Source: Sphingomonadales bacterium
GTDB lineage: Bacteria > Pseudomonadota > Alphaproteobacteria > Sphingomonadales > Sphingomonadaceae
Length of the DNA: 64,000 bases
Direction: 5' to 3'
Assembly (NCBI GenBank): GCA_016707885.1
Contig: JADJGU010000006.1
Span: 76,806-140,805 of the forward strand
Both the position numbers and the translations under genes were made by a program. Positions within the stretch are counted from its first letter, which is position 1, and every line of letters starts with the position of its first letter. Under the pieces are notes generated by a model. That model did not search any database. It was not told the origin of the DNA and worked only from the letters and a program-made list of their open reading frames with translations. This document shows positions 43,394 through 53,814 of this stretch, piece by piece.

Positions 43394-44206
43394 TCACTGC
43401 ACCAGCGGCCCGTCTGTGCTGCCCATATCTATACCCTCAATGTTCGCCTGTGACGCCAGTATGGAGAGATATTGGGTTACAGCGCGCCGCCAACTGGCCT
43501 CCTCCAGATATTGGGCGATCTTTTCTTGAACCAGATCGAAGGGCAATTGCTGGCCTTCGACACGCCGACCGGCGCGGATGACATGGACACCAAAGCGTGT
43601 CTTCACGGGCTCTGCATGCAGCATGCCTTCATCAAGCCCAAACAGCACATCTTCAAACTCTTGGACCGTCTGCCCTGGCCCGATCTGCCCTAAATTCCCG
43701 CCCTGTTCCTTGGAGGGACAGGCCGAATGCTTCAGTGCCAATTCCGCAAAAAGCCCGGGCTGTGCCTGAAGCGTACGTATCGTGGTGCGCGCATCACCGG
43801 TTGCAAGCCCATAGGCCAAGCTGTCGGTGGGAGAGGCGGCGAACAGAATATGTTCGGCCTCCACCAAAGTTGGTGACCTGAACCGATTGCTATGCAGGGT
43901 GTAAAAGCGTCGCGTGACTGTTTCATCTGCATGCGGGCATTGCACTTCCTGTTCCAGCAGCGCTTCTATCCGTGCATCTTCATCCGCTAGCTTGCGCCCT
44001 TCAGCGTCGACAAGGCCAACGCTCATGATTTCCAGCCTGTCGGCTTCATCAAGCAGCAATTGACGCAGGACAAGCGCTCGTGCGGCGGCCTCCCACGCTT
44101 GATCTGGATCGGGTGCGGGATGGTTCTGAACTTCGGCAGCAATCAATGCAGCGTCAATCTCTCTGCCATTCACAGTGACGCAAGGGTGCTCGAGGACATC
44201 AGCCAT
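43394..44206 (-). CDS. Parvulin-type peptidyl-prolyl isomerase of the nar operon
   Basis: PpiC/NifM-like rotamase of 270 residues. The ATG at 44206 overlaps the narI stop and gives MADVLEHPCVTVNGREID, with no signal peptide, so it is likely cytoplasmic. The N-terminal half is helical; the parvulin domain runs from AEHILFAASP through LALKHSACPSKEQGGNLGQI to VKTRFGVHVIRAGRR. Genes of this type are known in nar clusters and probably help nitrate reductase folding or cofactor loading. Confidence 0.88.
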   Translation of the reverse strand: MADVLEHPCVTVNGREIDAALIAAEVQNHPAPDPDQAWEAAARALVLRQLLLDEADRLEIMSVGLVDAEGRKLADEDARIEALLEQEVQCPHADETVTRRFYTLHSNRFRSPTLVEAEHILFAASPTDSLAYGLATGDARTTIRTLQAQPGLFAELALKHSACPSKEQGGNLGQIGPGQTVQEFEDVLFGLDEGMLHAEPVKTRFGVHVIRAGRRVEGQQLPFDLVQEKIAQYLEEASWRRAVTQYLSILASQANIEGIDMGSTDGPLVQ

Positions 44207-44903
44207 GACGCAGCCCCAGTTTGCGCGAGCGCACGACCTGATAACCAGGACGCCAGACATAGCGCACAGGCGCTGAAAGCATGTGAACAAGGCGTGTGAA
44301 AGGGAACAACAACAGGATCGTCAGGCCGAGCACCAGATGCGTTTTGAAAATGATGTGTGCGTCAGCGACATAAGAAGACGCGTCGCCTTGAAAGGTGAAT
44401 ATCCCTTGCGCCCAGGTCATGAACTTGACCATTTCATGGCCATCAAGATGATTCATCGACACCGGAATGGTCCCCAGACCCAGCACCAGTTGCAGCCAGA
44501 GCAGCACCAAGATCATGATGTCGCTGAAACTGGAGGTGTTGCGGATACGCGGATCGAACAGGCGGCGATGTAGTAGCAATGTTGCTCCGGCAAAGGCTAA
44601 AATGCCCGCCAAACCGCCCGCAACGATGGCCAATATCTGTTTCGAACTGTGCGGAATACCTAACGCGTCAAACAACGCGATCGGTGTCAGCAATCCACCG
44701 AGATGTCCAAAGAAAATCACGAGAACACCCGCGTGGAACAGCACCGAACCCCACATTAATTGCTTTCGCCGCAAAAGCTGGCTGGAGCCAGAGCGCCAAC
44801 TATAAGGTTCACGATCATATCGAACGACAGAGCCCAGCGCGAGTACCGCAAGTGCGATATATGGATATATGCCGAACAGCATGTGATTCAGGAATTCGGC
44901 CAT
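44199..44903 (-). CDS. narI: Respiratory nitrate reductase gamma subunit NarI
   Basis: Di-haem b membrane subunit that takes electrons from quinol. The ATG at 44903, one base beyond the narJ stop, gives 234 residues starting MAEFLNHMLFGIYPY. Five membrane helices are visible. Haem-ligand histidines lie in LFHAGVLVIFFGHLGG and near the C-terminus in FKTHLVLG and RLVHMLSAP. It overlaps ppiC by eight bases. Confidence 0.96.
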   Translation of the reverse strand: MAEFLNHMLFGIYPYIALAVLALGSVVRYDREPYSWRSGSSQLLRRKQLMWGSVLFHAGVLVIFFGHLGGLLTPIALFDALGIPHSSKQILAIVAGGLAGILAFAGATLLLHRRLFDPRIRNTSSFSDIMILVLLWLQLVLGLGTIPVSMNHLDGHEMVKFMTWAQGIFTFQGDASSYVADAHIIFKTHLVLGLTILLLFPFTRLVHMLSAPVRYVWRPGYQVVRSRKLGLRHG

Positions 44904-44904
44904 G

Positions 44905-45618
44905 TCACAAGCTCCTTGACGGTTGGTTTGCGTGAAGAGGATCGAGGATACGGCTGACCATGGACTGCGCCTGCGGACATGCCGAGGCCGCATCGGGGGC
45001 CGAAGGGGCCATTGCGCCGAAGGTAATTTGTTCCTCTTCCCAAGCTGCGTCCAATGCCTCCAGATCGTCGGGGTCTTCAACCAAGATCATCGCTTCGGGC
45101 GGAACGCTTTGGCCTCCGGAGAGATCGCGCAGAACCGCGAGCAGGCCAGCATAATCCGTACCGCGCGCGTCGAGCCGGTCTGCCAGCGTCGCAATGATCG
45201 CGCCTGGTTCGGAAAGCTCGGCCAGCGCCTCTTCTTTCGGCAAGGTCGAACAATATTCGAGGAACAGGGGCAGATAGTCCGGCAGCTCGTTGCTAGCCGG
45301 ATCGAGACCCGCCGCGACATAACGGTCGCGCAGATCAACCATCGCTTGTCCCCGATCACGGCTTTCGCCATGAACATGTTCGAAAAGGTGCAGGCTGTGC
45401 GTCCGCCCACGATCGAACAGTTCGACATAATGTTCCTGCAACGCAATCAGATCTCCGCCGGAGAGACGAAACAGAAGTGGTTCGAGCCGGAGCATCTGCT
45501 TTTCACCGACAACACGTTCAAGCAATAGCGCCCGCCGGATTTCCGGAACCGCAGCGCGCAAGTCTGTATCGGGATAGTGAAGCAGCGCCGAAAGCGCGCG
45601 TAAAGTGACCGTGCCCAT
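44905..45618 (-). CDS. narJ: Nitrate reductase assembly chaperone NarJ
   Basis: System-specific chaperone (NarJ/DmsD family) that inserts molybdenum cofactor into NarG and holds NarGH until it docks on NarI. The 237-residue protein starts MGTVTLRALSALLHYPD and has the family segment HVHGESRDRGQAMVDLRDRY and DYLPLFLEYCS. A C-terminal extension is acidic. Its start shares a base with the narH stop (TGATG). Confidence 0.94.
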   Translation of the reverse strand: MGTVTLRALSALLHYPDTDLRAAVPEIRRALLLERVVGEKQMLRLEPLLFRLSGGDLIALQEHYVELFDRGRTHSLHLFEHVHGESRDRGQAMVDLRDRYVAAGLDPASNELPDYLPLFLEYCSTLPKEEALAELSEPGAIIATLADRLDARGTDYAGLLAVLRDLSGGQSVPPEAMILVEDPDDLEALDAAWEEEQITFGAMAPSAPDAASACPQAQSMVSRILDPLHANQPSRSL

Positions 45619-47141
45619 CAGAATACCTCCGTAGGAGTTTGCAGTTTTTTACGCGCGGGGGCGCCAAACAGGTTAGTCTTGGTTTCTCCGCCTGAGCAGC
45701 CGTTGCCGAAAGAGAAGCCGCAACTGCCGCGTTCGTCGTACATGTCCTCAGCATCTTCGCGGTGGCCGGTCGGGATGACGAAGCGGTCCTCATAATTGGC
45801 GATCGCCATGACATGATACATGTCTTCGATCTGCGCGCCCGTAAGGCCGACAGCCCGGGCGATGTTCTCGTCGACCACACCCTCGACCGTCTTTGAACGC
45901 ATATAACCGCGCATTGCGAGCATCCGTTCCAGGCACAGCGCCACGGGCTCGGTCGCACCCGCCGTCAGCAGATTGGCGAGATATTTAAGTGGTATCCGCA
46001 AGGAACGAATGTCTGGCATATTGTTGTTGACCGAAATCTGCCCCGAATTCGCCGCAGCGCTGATCGGCGACAGCGGCGGGACATACCAGACCATCGGCAG
46101 CGTGCGATATTCGGGGTGCAGCGGGAAGGCGACTTTCCATTCCATCGCCATCTTCCACACCGGCGAATGGCGCGCCGCTTCGAGCCAAGCTTCGGGCACG
46201 CCATCCTTGCGCGCCTGTTCGATAACCGCCGGATCGTTGGGGTCGAGGAAGATGTCGAGTTGGGCCTGATACAGGTCCTCAACATTTTCGGCAGAGGCTG
46301 CTTCCTCAATGCGGTCCGCATCATAGAGCATCACGCCCAGATAGCGGATGCGCCCGACGCAGGTTTCAGAACAAACTGTCGGTTGCCCCGCTTCAATGCG
46401 CGGATAGCAGAAGATGCACTTTTCGGATTTACCGGTTTTCCAGTTGTAATAGATCTTTTTGTAAGGGCAGCCCGAAACGCACATGCGCCAGCCGCGGCAT
46501 TTGTCCTGATCAATCAGTACGATGCCATCTTCCTCGCGCTTGTAGATCGACCCCGACGGGCAAGCGGCAACGCAGGTGGGGTTGAGGCAGTGCTCGCACA
46601 GGCGCGGCAGATACATCATGAAGGTGTTTTCGAACTGGCCGTAAATTTCCTTTTGCACGCCTTCGAAATTATAGTCCTCCGACCGCTTGGAAAATTCTCC
46701 GCCAAGGATTTCTTCCCAATTCGGGCCCCAATTGATTTTCTCCATCCGCTCGCCTGTGATCAACGAACGGGGACGTGCAGTTGGAAAGGCCTGACTTTCC
46801 TTCGCCTGCTGCAGATGTGAATAGTCGAAAGTGAAGGGTTCGTAATAATCGTCGATTTCGGGCAAATCGGGATTGGCGAAAATCTTCGACAACAGACGCC
46901 ATTTGCCACCCATGCGCGGCTTAAGCCGACCGCCTTTCACGTCCCAGCCACCGTTCCAGCGCTTCTGGTTCTCCCAATCCTTGGGATAGCCGATGCCGGG
47001 CTTGGTTTCGACATTGTTGAACCAGGCATATTCCATGCCGTCGCGGCTGGTCCAAACATTCTTGCAGGTGACCGAGCAGGTGTGGCAGCCGATGCATTTA
47101 TCAAGGTTCAAGACCTTGCCGATTTGTGCGCGAACTTTCAT
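45618..47141 (-). CDS. narH: Respiratory nitrate reductase beta subunit NarH
   Basis: Iron-sulphur subunit that carries electrons from NarI to NarG. The 507-residue length matches E. coli NarH (512). Four cluster motifs are visible: CIGCHTCSVTC at the N-terminus, CEHCLNPTCVAACPSG, CRGWRMCVSGCPYKK (the Trp replaces a Cys and makes this the 3Fe-4S site), and CIFCYPRIEAGQPTVCSETC. It overlaps narG by ATGA. Confidence 0.97.
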   Translation of the reverse strand: MKVRAQIGKVLNLDKCIGCHTCSVTCKNVWTSRDGMEYAWFNNVETKPGIGYPKDWENQKRWNGGWDVKGGRLKPRMGGKWRLLSKIFANPDLPEIDDYYEPFTFDYSHLQQAKESQAFPTARPRSLITGERMEKINWGPNWEEILGGEFSKRSEDYNFEGVQKEIYGQFENTFMMYLPRLCEHCLNPTCVAACPSGSIYKREEDGIVLIDQDKCRGWRMCVSGCPYKKIYYNWKTGKSEKCIFCYPRIEAGQPTVCSETCVGRIRYLGVMLYDADRIEEAASAENVEDLYQAQLDIFLDPNDPAVIEQARKDGVPEAWLEAARHSPVWKMAMEWKVAFPLHPEYRTLPMVWYVPPLSPISAAANSGQISVNNNMPDIRSLRIPLKYLANLLTAGATEPVALCLERMLAMRGYMRSKTVEGVVDENIARAVGLTGAQIEDMYHVMAIANYEDRFVIPTGHREDAEDMYDERGSCGFSFGNGCSGGETKTNLFGAPARKKLQTPTEVF

Positions 47142-50100
47142 TCTGCTGCCTCCAGATGGGTTGCCGGGCCTTCGAGCCAGTCGACCTTTGATAGCTTGCG
47201 GACGATGACGTATTCGTCGCGGTTGGAACCGACCGTCCCATAATAGTTGAAGCCGTAGCTCTGCTGGACATAGCCGCCGATCATGTGCGTTGGCTTGAGC
47301 ACTGCGCGGGTCACACTGTTGTGGATGCCCCCGCGCTGGCCGGTCAGCGGCGAACCGGGGACGTTCACGATTTTTTCCTGCGCATGGTACATGAAGAGCG
47401 TTCCCTCTTTCATGCGCTGCGAAACGACCACGCGAGCAACGAGCGCACCATTAGAATTGAACGCCTCCACCCAGTCATTATCGACCAGCCCCGCCTTGGC
47501 GGCATCCGTCTCGCTCATCCAGACAATCGGCCCGCCGCGAGATAGTGTGAGCATCAGTTGGTTATCGGTATAGGTGGAGTGGATACCCCATTTCTGGTGC
47601 GGCGTGATGAAGTTCAGGATGACATGCGGCGCATCCTTCGCCTCGTCGAGCATCGGTTTGACGGCCTTAGTATCGATCGGAGGACGGTAGACGCAGAAAC
47701 CTTCGCCGAAGGCGCGCATCCACTTATGATCCTGATAGAGCTGCTGTCGTCCGGTCAACGTGCGCCAAGGGATTAGCTCATGCACATTGGTGTAACCGGC
47801 ATTGTAGCAGACATGCTCGCTTTCCAGACCCGACCATGTAGGCGAGGAGATAATCTTGCGCGGCTGTGCCTGAATGTCGCGGAAACGGATTTTCTCTTCT
47901 TCCTTGGGCAGCGCCAGATGCGTGTGATCGCGGCCGGTGTTTTTTGACAAGGCCGCCCAGGCCTTAACCGCAACCTCACCATTGGTTTCGGGTGCTAGGC
48001 TGAGGATCACTTCACAGGCATCAATGGCACTGTCGATTTTTGCCATGCCCTGGGTCGCTCCCTCCTCGCCCACTTCGCCGTTCAGGCGGCGCAACAGATC
48101 GACTTCAGGCTCGGTATTCCATGATATGCCCTTGCCGCCATTGCCGACCTTTTCCATCAACGGGCCTAGTGCGGTGAACCGCTTATAGAGGTTCGGATAA
48201 TCACGGGTGACGACCGCGACATTCGCCATTGTCTTGCCTGGTAGCGGCAGCGTTTGGCCTTTGCCCCAATCCTCGACATCAAAGGCTTGTGCAATTTCAC
48301 CCGGCGTGTCGTGCAGGATAGGCGTCAGCACGACATCCTCTTCTACACCCAAAACTTCGGGCGCAATTTCGGAGAATTTCTTGGCAATCGCTTTGTAGAT
48401 TTCCCAGTCGGACTTTGATCCCAAACCGGGTCGACTGCTGCTGATAAAGGGTGGATGAACGGGTGCATGTCCGAGGTGTTGAGATCGTCCTTTTCGTACC
48501 AGCTGGCGGTCGGCAGGACGATGTCCGAATAGACGCATGTGGTCGACATACGGAAATCGAGCGTGACCAACAGGTCCAGCTTCCCCTGCGGCGCATCATC
48601 ATGCCAGACGACATCCTGCGGCTTTTGCGCCCCCGTCTCGCCCAGGTCCTTGCCCTGCACGCCGTGCTGCGTGCCCAACAGGTGCTTGAGGAAATATTCA
48701 TGCCCCTTGCCTGATGAACCGAGCAGGTTGGAACGCCAGACAAACATGTTGCGCGGCCAGTTGGCTGGATCGTCTGGATCGCGACACGACATTTCAAGCT
48801 CGCCAGTCTGCAATGCGGAGGCGACATAGTCTTTCGCTTCCATACCGGCCACCTTGGCAGCCTTTGCCACTTCGAGCGGATTGGTTTTCAGTTGGGGCGC
48901 GCTGGGCAGCCAGCCCATGCGCTCGGCGCGGACATTGTAATCGATGAGCGAACCTGACCAATCGCCATCGGGCGCAGTCGGTGACAGGATTTCGTCAATG
49001 TCCAGCGTTTCATAGCGCCACTGGTCAGTGTGAGCGTAAAAGAAGCTGGTCGAATTCATCTGGCGCGGCGGGCGAGCCCAATCGAGCGCGAAGGCCAAAG
49101 GTGCCCAACCCGTCTGCGGGCGCAGTTTCTCTTGCCCGACATAATGTGACCAGCCGCCACCCGATTGGCCAATGCACCCGCACATCACCAGCATGTTGAT
49201 GATGCCGCGATAGTTCATGTCCATATGATACCAGTGGTTCAGACCGGCGCCGAGGATGACCATCGATTTGCCCTTGGTCTTTTCCGCGTTGGTTGCAAAT
49301 TCGCGGGCTACGGTGATGATCTGTTCAGCGGGGACCCCGGTAATTTTCTCGGCCCATGCGGGAGTGTACGGGACATTGTCGCTATAATCGTTGCTGACAT
49401 GCTCTCCACCCAGCCCGCGATCAAGACCGTAATTGGCGCAGAACAGATCGAAGACGGTAGCAACAAATGTCTTACCCTCCTTGGTTTCGATCTGCCGAAC
49501 AGGCACACGCCGGTTCAACACATCGGGATGGTCGGTGCCCTTGAAATGATCATGCTCGCGGTTGCCGAAATAGGGGAATGAAACATCGATCACATCATCG
49601 CGATCCGCATCGAGGATGAAGGTAGTGCGCAGCTTTACATCACCGCCTGCGCCATCCTTTTCCTCAAGGTTCCATTTGCCCTCTTCACCCCAGTGGAAAC
49701 CTGCCGAGCCCAATGGGGTTACCAGCTTGCCGCTGGCATCATCAACGGCGACGGTTTTCCATTCGGGATTGTTCTTCTCGGTTAGATTTCCTTTGAGTTC
49801 AGATGCGCGCAGCAGCCGTTCAGGCACATAGGCACCGTCCTTTTCCACCAAGCGGACAAGCATCGGGAAATCGGTGTATCGGCGGCAATAGTCCTCGAAA
49901 TATTCAACCTGCCGGTCGAGATGATATTCGCGCAGGATGACATGGCCGATCGCCATGGCGAGCGCCGCGTCGGTGCCCTGTTTCGGGTTCAGCCACAGAT
50001 CGGCAAACTTGGTCGCCTCTGCATAGTCGGGCGAGACCACCGCGACCTTGGTGCCGCGATAACGCGCCTCGGTCATGAAATGTGCGTCGGGGGTGCGGGT

Positions 50101-50874
50101 CTGTGGGACGTTGGAGCCCCACATCATCAGGAAACCCGCATTGTACCAATCCGCACTTTCGGGGACGTCGGTCTGCTCGCCCCAGGTCATCGGGCTGGCA
50201 GGCGGAAGATCGCAATACCAATCATAGAATGACATGCAGGTGCCACCCAGCAGAGACAGATAGCGCGATCCCGCAGCATAGCTGACCATCGACATCGCCG
50301 GGATGGGTGAGAAGCCAATGATCCGGTCAGGGCCATATTTCTTCGCCGTATAAGCATTGGCTGCTGCGATGATCTCGGTCACCTCGTCCCAATGCGCACG
50401 GACGAAACCGCCATGGCCGCGAATAGCGGTGTAGCTCTTCCGCTTCTTTTCATCCTCGACAATCGCGGTCCATGCCGCCACGGGGCTCATCGTCTGCCTG
50501 GCCTCGCGCCACAAGCGCACAAGGCGTGAACGGATCAGCGGGTATTTCAGCCGCTGGGCCGAATAGATATACCAGCTGTAGCTCGCCCCTCGCGGGCAGC
50601 CGCGTGGTTCATGGTTGGGCAATTCGGGGCGCGTGCGCGGATAGTCGGTCTGCTGGGTTTCCCAAGTGATGATCCCACCCTTGACGTAGATCTTCCACGA
50701 ACAGCTGCCCGTGCAGTTCACGCCATGGGTCGAGCGAACAATCTTGTCATGCTGCCACCGCTTGCGATAGCCATCCTCCCAATCACGCGCTTCGCTGGTG
50801 GTGACCCCATGGCCATCAGAAAATGTTGCACGCTTCCGGTTGAAGAAGGTCAGGCGGTCGAGAAGTTGGCTCAT
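47138..50874 (-). pseudogene. narG: Respiratory nitrate reductase alpha subunit NarG, one-base frameshift
   Basis: Molybdenum catalytic subunit that reduces nitrate to nitrite in the cytoplasm. From ATG 50874 the protein reads MSQLLDRLTF with the FS0 cluster ligands His50, Cys54, Cys58 and Cys93, and the molybdenum-ligand Asp in SFYDWYCDLPPASP. The frame breaks at a run of three A on the minus strand (48414-48416): with four A the text would read DQKSDWEIYKAIAKKFSE, as in other NarG proteins, and continue to the stop at 47138. Repaired, it has 1245 residues, full NarG length. Either a sequence error or a recent inactivation. Confidence 0.9.
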
Positions 50875-50887
50875 GGTCTTGGCCCTT

Positions 50888-53602
50888 TCAAGCGGTTGCA
50901 AGTTTGGCGCTGGGCGCGCGTTCGATGGAATGGAGAAGCCCGCCCGGTCTCGTGTAAACAAACCAGGTCAGGACTGCGCAGCTGGCGTAGAAAATGAAGA
51001 AGCCAATCAGAGCCGCCATGGGCGTTCCGGTGGCCGCAATTGCGCTGCCAAAGCTTTTAGGGATGAAGAATGCACCATAGGCAGCGATGGCCGAGGTAAA
51101 ACCGACGATTGCGGCTGATTCCTTCTCGGCCTGCCGCACTTGCTCCGGCTTGCTCAGCTCCGGCATCAAGCGTGGGATTTCACTCCGCATGATGCTGGGG
51201 ATCATCTGAAAGGTGGAGGCATTGCCCACGCCCGTGACGAAGAACATGAAGATGAACATGCCGAGGAAGCCCCACCAGTTCCCTGCCTGCAGGAAGTACA
51301 TCACGCCGACGACGCCGATCATCATGAAGACGAACACCCAGAAGGTGACGCGTCCGCCGCCCCAGCGATCTGATACCCAGCCGGTGGCCGCACGGCTGAT
51401 CGCGCCGACCAGCGGCCCGAGGAAGACGAACTTGAGCACGTCAACGTCAGGGAACTGGTGCTTGGCGAGCAGAGGCAGACCGGCCGAGAAGCCGATGAAC
51501 GAGCCGAAGGTGCCGGTGTAGAGCCAGCACATCAGCCAGTTATGCTTGCGCTGGAAGATCACTGATTGTTCGGCAAAGCTCGCCTTGGCATCGGCAATGT
51601 CGTTCATCCCGAACCATGCCAGCAGCGACGACGCCATGATAAACGGCACCCAGATGAAACCCGCATTTTGCAGCCACAGCTCACCGCCTTCTTTGTTGGG
51701 CAGCGGGTCACCGCCCATCGCACCGAACACGCTGGCGGTAATCACCAAAGGCACGATGAACTGCATCACCGACACACCCAGATTGCCGAGACCTGCATTC
51801 AGGGCCATCGCATTGCCCTTCTGCGCCTTGGGGAAGAAGAAGCTGATGTTCGACATCGAAGAAGCGAAATTGCCACCGCCGAAACCGCAAAGAAGCGCGA
51901 GCACCAGAAAGATGATGTACGGCGTTTCCGGGTTTTGAACTGCATAGCCGATGCCGAACGCGGGGATCAGCAGCGACGCCGTGCTCAGCGTCGTCCAAAG
52001 CCGTCCACCGAATATCGGCACCATGAAACTGTAGAATATCCGGAAGGTAGCGCCAGACAGACCCGGAAGTGCAGCCAGCCAGAAGAGCTGGTCGGTCGTG
52101 TAGTCGAAGCCAATCAGCGGCAGTTTTGCGACTACCATCGACCAGACCATCCACACCGAAAAGGCGAGCAAGAGTGCCGGGATCGAGATGTAGAGGTTGC
52201 GCCGTGCGATACGTTCGCCTGTGGCTTCCCAGAAATTTGCATCTTCGGGTTTCCATTCCTCCAGCACGCGGGTTTCGCCTGCGGCATGTTTGGATGGATC
52301 ATGCAGCTCTGCCATTTCGGGGAATTGCGGAAGGCTGCGCACATCGATGCCGCTGGCTTTCTGTTCCATCTGGCGGATCGCGAGATGCATCCAGCCAAGT
52401 GCCACGGCCACCAGCGCGAACAGCACCATGAAGCAGCTGGTCCAGATATTGGTGAGATCGCTGACGACACCAAAAACGATGGGAAGCACAAAGCCACCCA
52501 GGCCGCCGACCATGCCCACCATACCGCCAACGGAGCCGACATGATCGGGATAGTAAACAGGTATATGCTTGTAGACTGCGGCCTTGCCCAGCGACATGAA
52601 GAAGCCCAGCACGAACACCGTGATAACGAAAGGTACAAGCCCCATCGAGGTCGAAAAGGCGATGTCGCCCTTAATTCCATGAATGACATAATCGGTTGAC
52701 GGATAGCTCAGCATGAACAGGCAGAGCATCGACACGCCAAAGGTGGCGTACATGATTTTGCGCGCGCCATATTTATCCGACAGCATCCCGCCATAAGCGC
52801 GGAACAGGCTGGCCGAAAGCGAGAATGTGGCGGCGAGCATGCCCGCAACCTTTACGTCAACATGATAGACCTCGCTCAGATATTTGGGCAACCACAACGC
52901 AAGCGCGACGAAGGCCCCGAAGACAAAAAAGTAATAGAGCGAAAACCGCCAGACCTGCTGGTGCCTGAGCGGCTCCAGCTGTTCGACAAGCGATTTGGGT
53001 TTAGCCCCGCTTAGCTTACGCGCGGCAAAATCCGGGTCGTCCTTTGCGAATAAGAAGAACAGCACAGCGATAATGGCGAGTGCTGCTGCCCAAATCTGTG
53101 CAACCGCCGTCCAGCCCATCGCGACCATCACAAAAGGTGCTGCGAATTTTGTGACCGCCGCTCCTACATTGCCCATGCCGAAAAAGCCGAGCGCAGTGCC
53201 CTGTTTTTCCTGTGGGAACCATTTGGAGACATAGGCGACACCAACCGCGAACCCGCCACCTGCCAACCCAAGTCCCAAAGCGGCTACAAGCATTAGAATG
53301 TAGGTGTCGGCATAAGACAACAGGAAGGTCGAAACCGCAGAAGCAAGCATCGTCAGCGGGAACACCAGTCGCCCACCATATTGGTCGGTCCAGATCCCGA
53401 GAAAAACACGGACAAGAGAACCTGTCAGGATCGGCGTTCCCACTAGCAGCCCGAATTGGGTGTCATTCAAGCCGAGCTCAGCCTTGATCTCGATCCCGAT
53501 GATCGCAAAAATCGTCCAAACCGCAAAGCAGACTGTGAACGCTCCGGTGCTCAGCCACAGCGCCCCTTGCTGCTGTTTTGACGAAACCGTTGATGCAACC
53601 AT
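50888..53602 (-). CDS. narK: Fused nitrate/nitrite transporter NarK1-NarK2
   Basis: A double-length MFS protein of 904 residues with about 24 membrane helices. The N-terminal half (GALWLSTGAFTVCFAVWTIF onward, with Arg in SLVRVFLGIWTDQYGGR) resembles NarK1 nitrate/proton symporters; the C-terminal half (from about residue 470, with GATFRIFYSFMVPIFGGR and GFGGGNFASSMSNISFFFPK) resembles NarK2 nitrate/nitrite antiporters. ATG 53602 is preferred. It is the first gene of the nar operon, 13 bases before narG, and is preceded by FNR-type boxes. Confidence 0.95.
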   Translation of the reverse strand: MVASTVSSKQQQGALWLSTGAFTVCFAVWTIFAIIGIEIKAELGLNDTQFGLLVGTPILTGSLVRVFLGIWTDQYGGRLVFPLTMLASAVSTFLLSYADTYILMLVAALGLGLAGGGFAVGVAYVSKWFPQEKQGTALGFFGMGNVGAAVTKFAAPFVMVAMGWTAVAQIWAAALAIIAVLFFLFAKDDPDFAARKLSGAKPKSLVEQLEPLRHQQVWRFSLYYFFVFGAFVALALWLPKYLSEVYHVDVKVAGMLAATFSLSASLFRAYGGMLSDKYGARKIMYATFGVSMLCLFMLSYPSTDYVIHGIKGDIAFSTSMGLVPFVITVFVLGFFMSLGKAAVYKHIPVYYPDHVGSVGGMVGMVGGLGGFVLPIVFGVVSDLTNIWTSCFMVLFALVAVALGWMHLAIRQMEQKASGIDVRSLPQFPEMAELHDPSKHAAGETRVLEEWKPEDANFWEATGERIARRNLYISIPALLLAFSVWMVWSMVVAKLPLIGFDYTTDQLFWLAALPGLSGATFRIFYSFMVPIFGGRLWTTLSTASLLIPAFGIGYAVQNPETPYIIFLVLALLCGFGGGNFASSMSNISFFFPKAQKGNAMALNAGLGNLGVSVMQFIVPLVITASVFGAMGGDPLPNKEGGELWLQNAGFIWVPFIMASSLLAWFGMNDIADAKASFAEQSVIFQRKHNWLMCWLYTGTFGSFIGFSAGLPLLAKHQFPDVDVLKFVFLGPLVGAISRAATGWVSDRWGGGRVTFWVFVFMMIGVVGVMYFLQAGNWWGFLGMFIFMFFVTGVGNASTFQMIPSIMRSEIPRLMPELSKPEQVRQAEKESAAIVGFTSAIAAYGAFFIPKSFGSAIAATGTPMAALIGFFIFYASCAVLTWFVYTRPGGLLHSIERAPSAKLATA

Positions 53603-53665
53603 GACCAGCCCCTTTTGCGGCGAGAGAAATCTGGTTCTGGTCTGCATTCTTATCCGCTGGGTTTG

Positions 53666-53679
53666 TTGATGTGGATCAA
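53666..53679. promoter_or_regulatory. FNR/DNR-type box upstream of narK
   Basis: TTGATGTGGATCAA is a perfect TTGAT-N4-ATCAA site, centred about 70 bases before the narK start. Such sites bind FNR, DNR and NNR-type regulators. It is suitably placed to activate the whole nar operon at low oxygen or in response to NO. Confidence 0.85.
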
Positions 53680-53758
53680 CCTGCACCTGGCAAACCCGTC
53701 AAAATCACGCAGGCCTGATCATGGTCAAAAATCGAGGTGCCATTCGTCACTAGTGCGA

Positions 53759-53772
53759 TTGATATTTATCAA
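53759..53772. promoter_or_regulatory. FNR/DNR-type box upstream of the Crp/Fnr regulator
   Basis: TTGATATTTATCAA is a second perfect TTGAT-N4-ATCAA site, about 50 bases before the preferred GTG start of the regulator at 53815. It suggests autoregulation, or joint control of the divergent narK operon. Confidence 0.85.
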
Positions 53773-53814
53773 TCAGGCGTTTACATTCGACCGCATCGAA
53801 GTTGGGGAACAATT

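Noticed and set aside
51566..52699. Open frame of 377 codons opposite narK
   Set aside because: Antisense of the fused transporter; His, Gln and Glu-rich composition mirrors hydrophobic codons.
53737..53814. Earlier ATG for the Crp/Fnr regulator
   Set aside because: It would put a perfect FNR-type box inside the coding sequence; GTG 53815 has a good ribosome binding site and gives a normal N-terminus.
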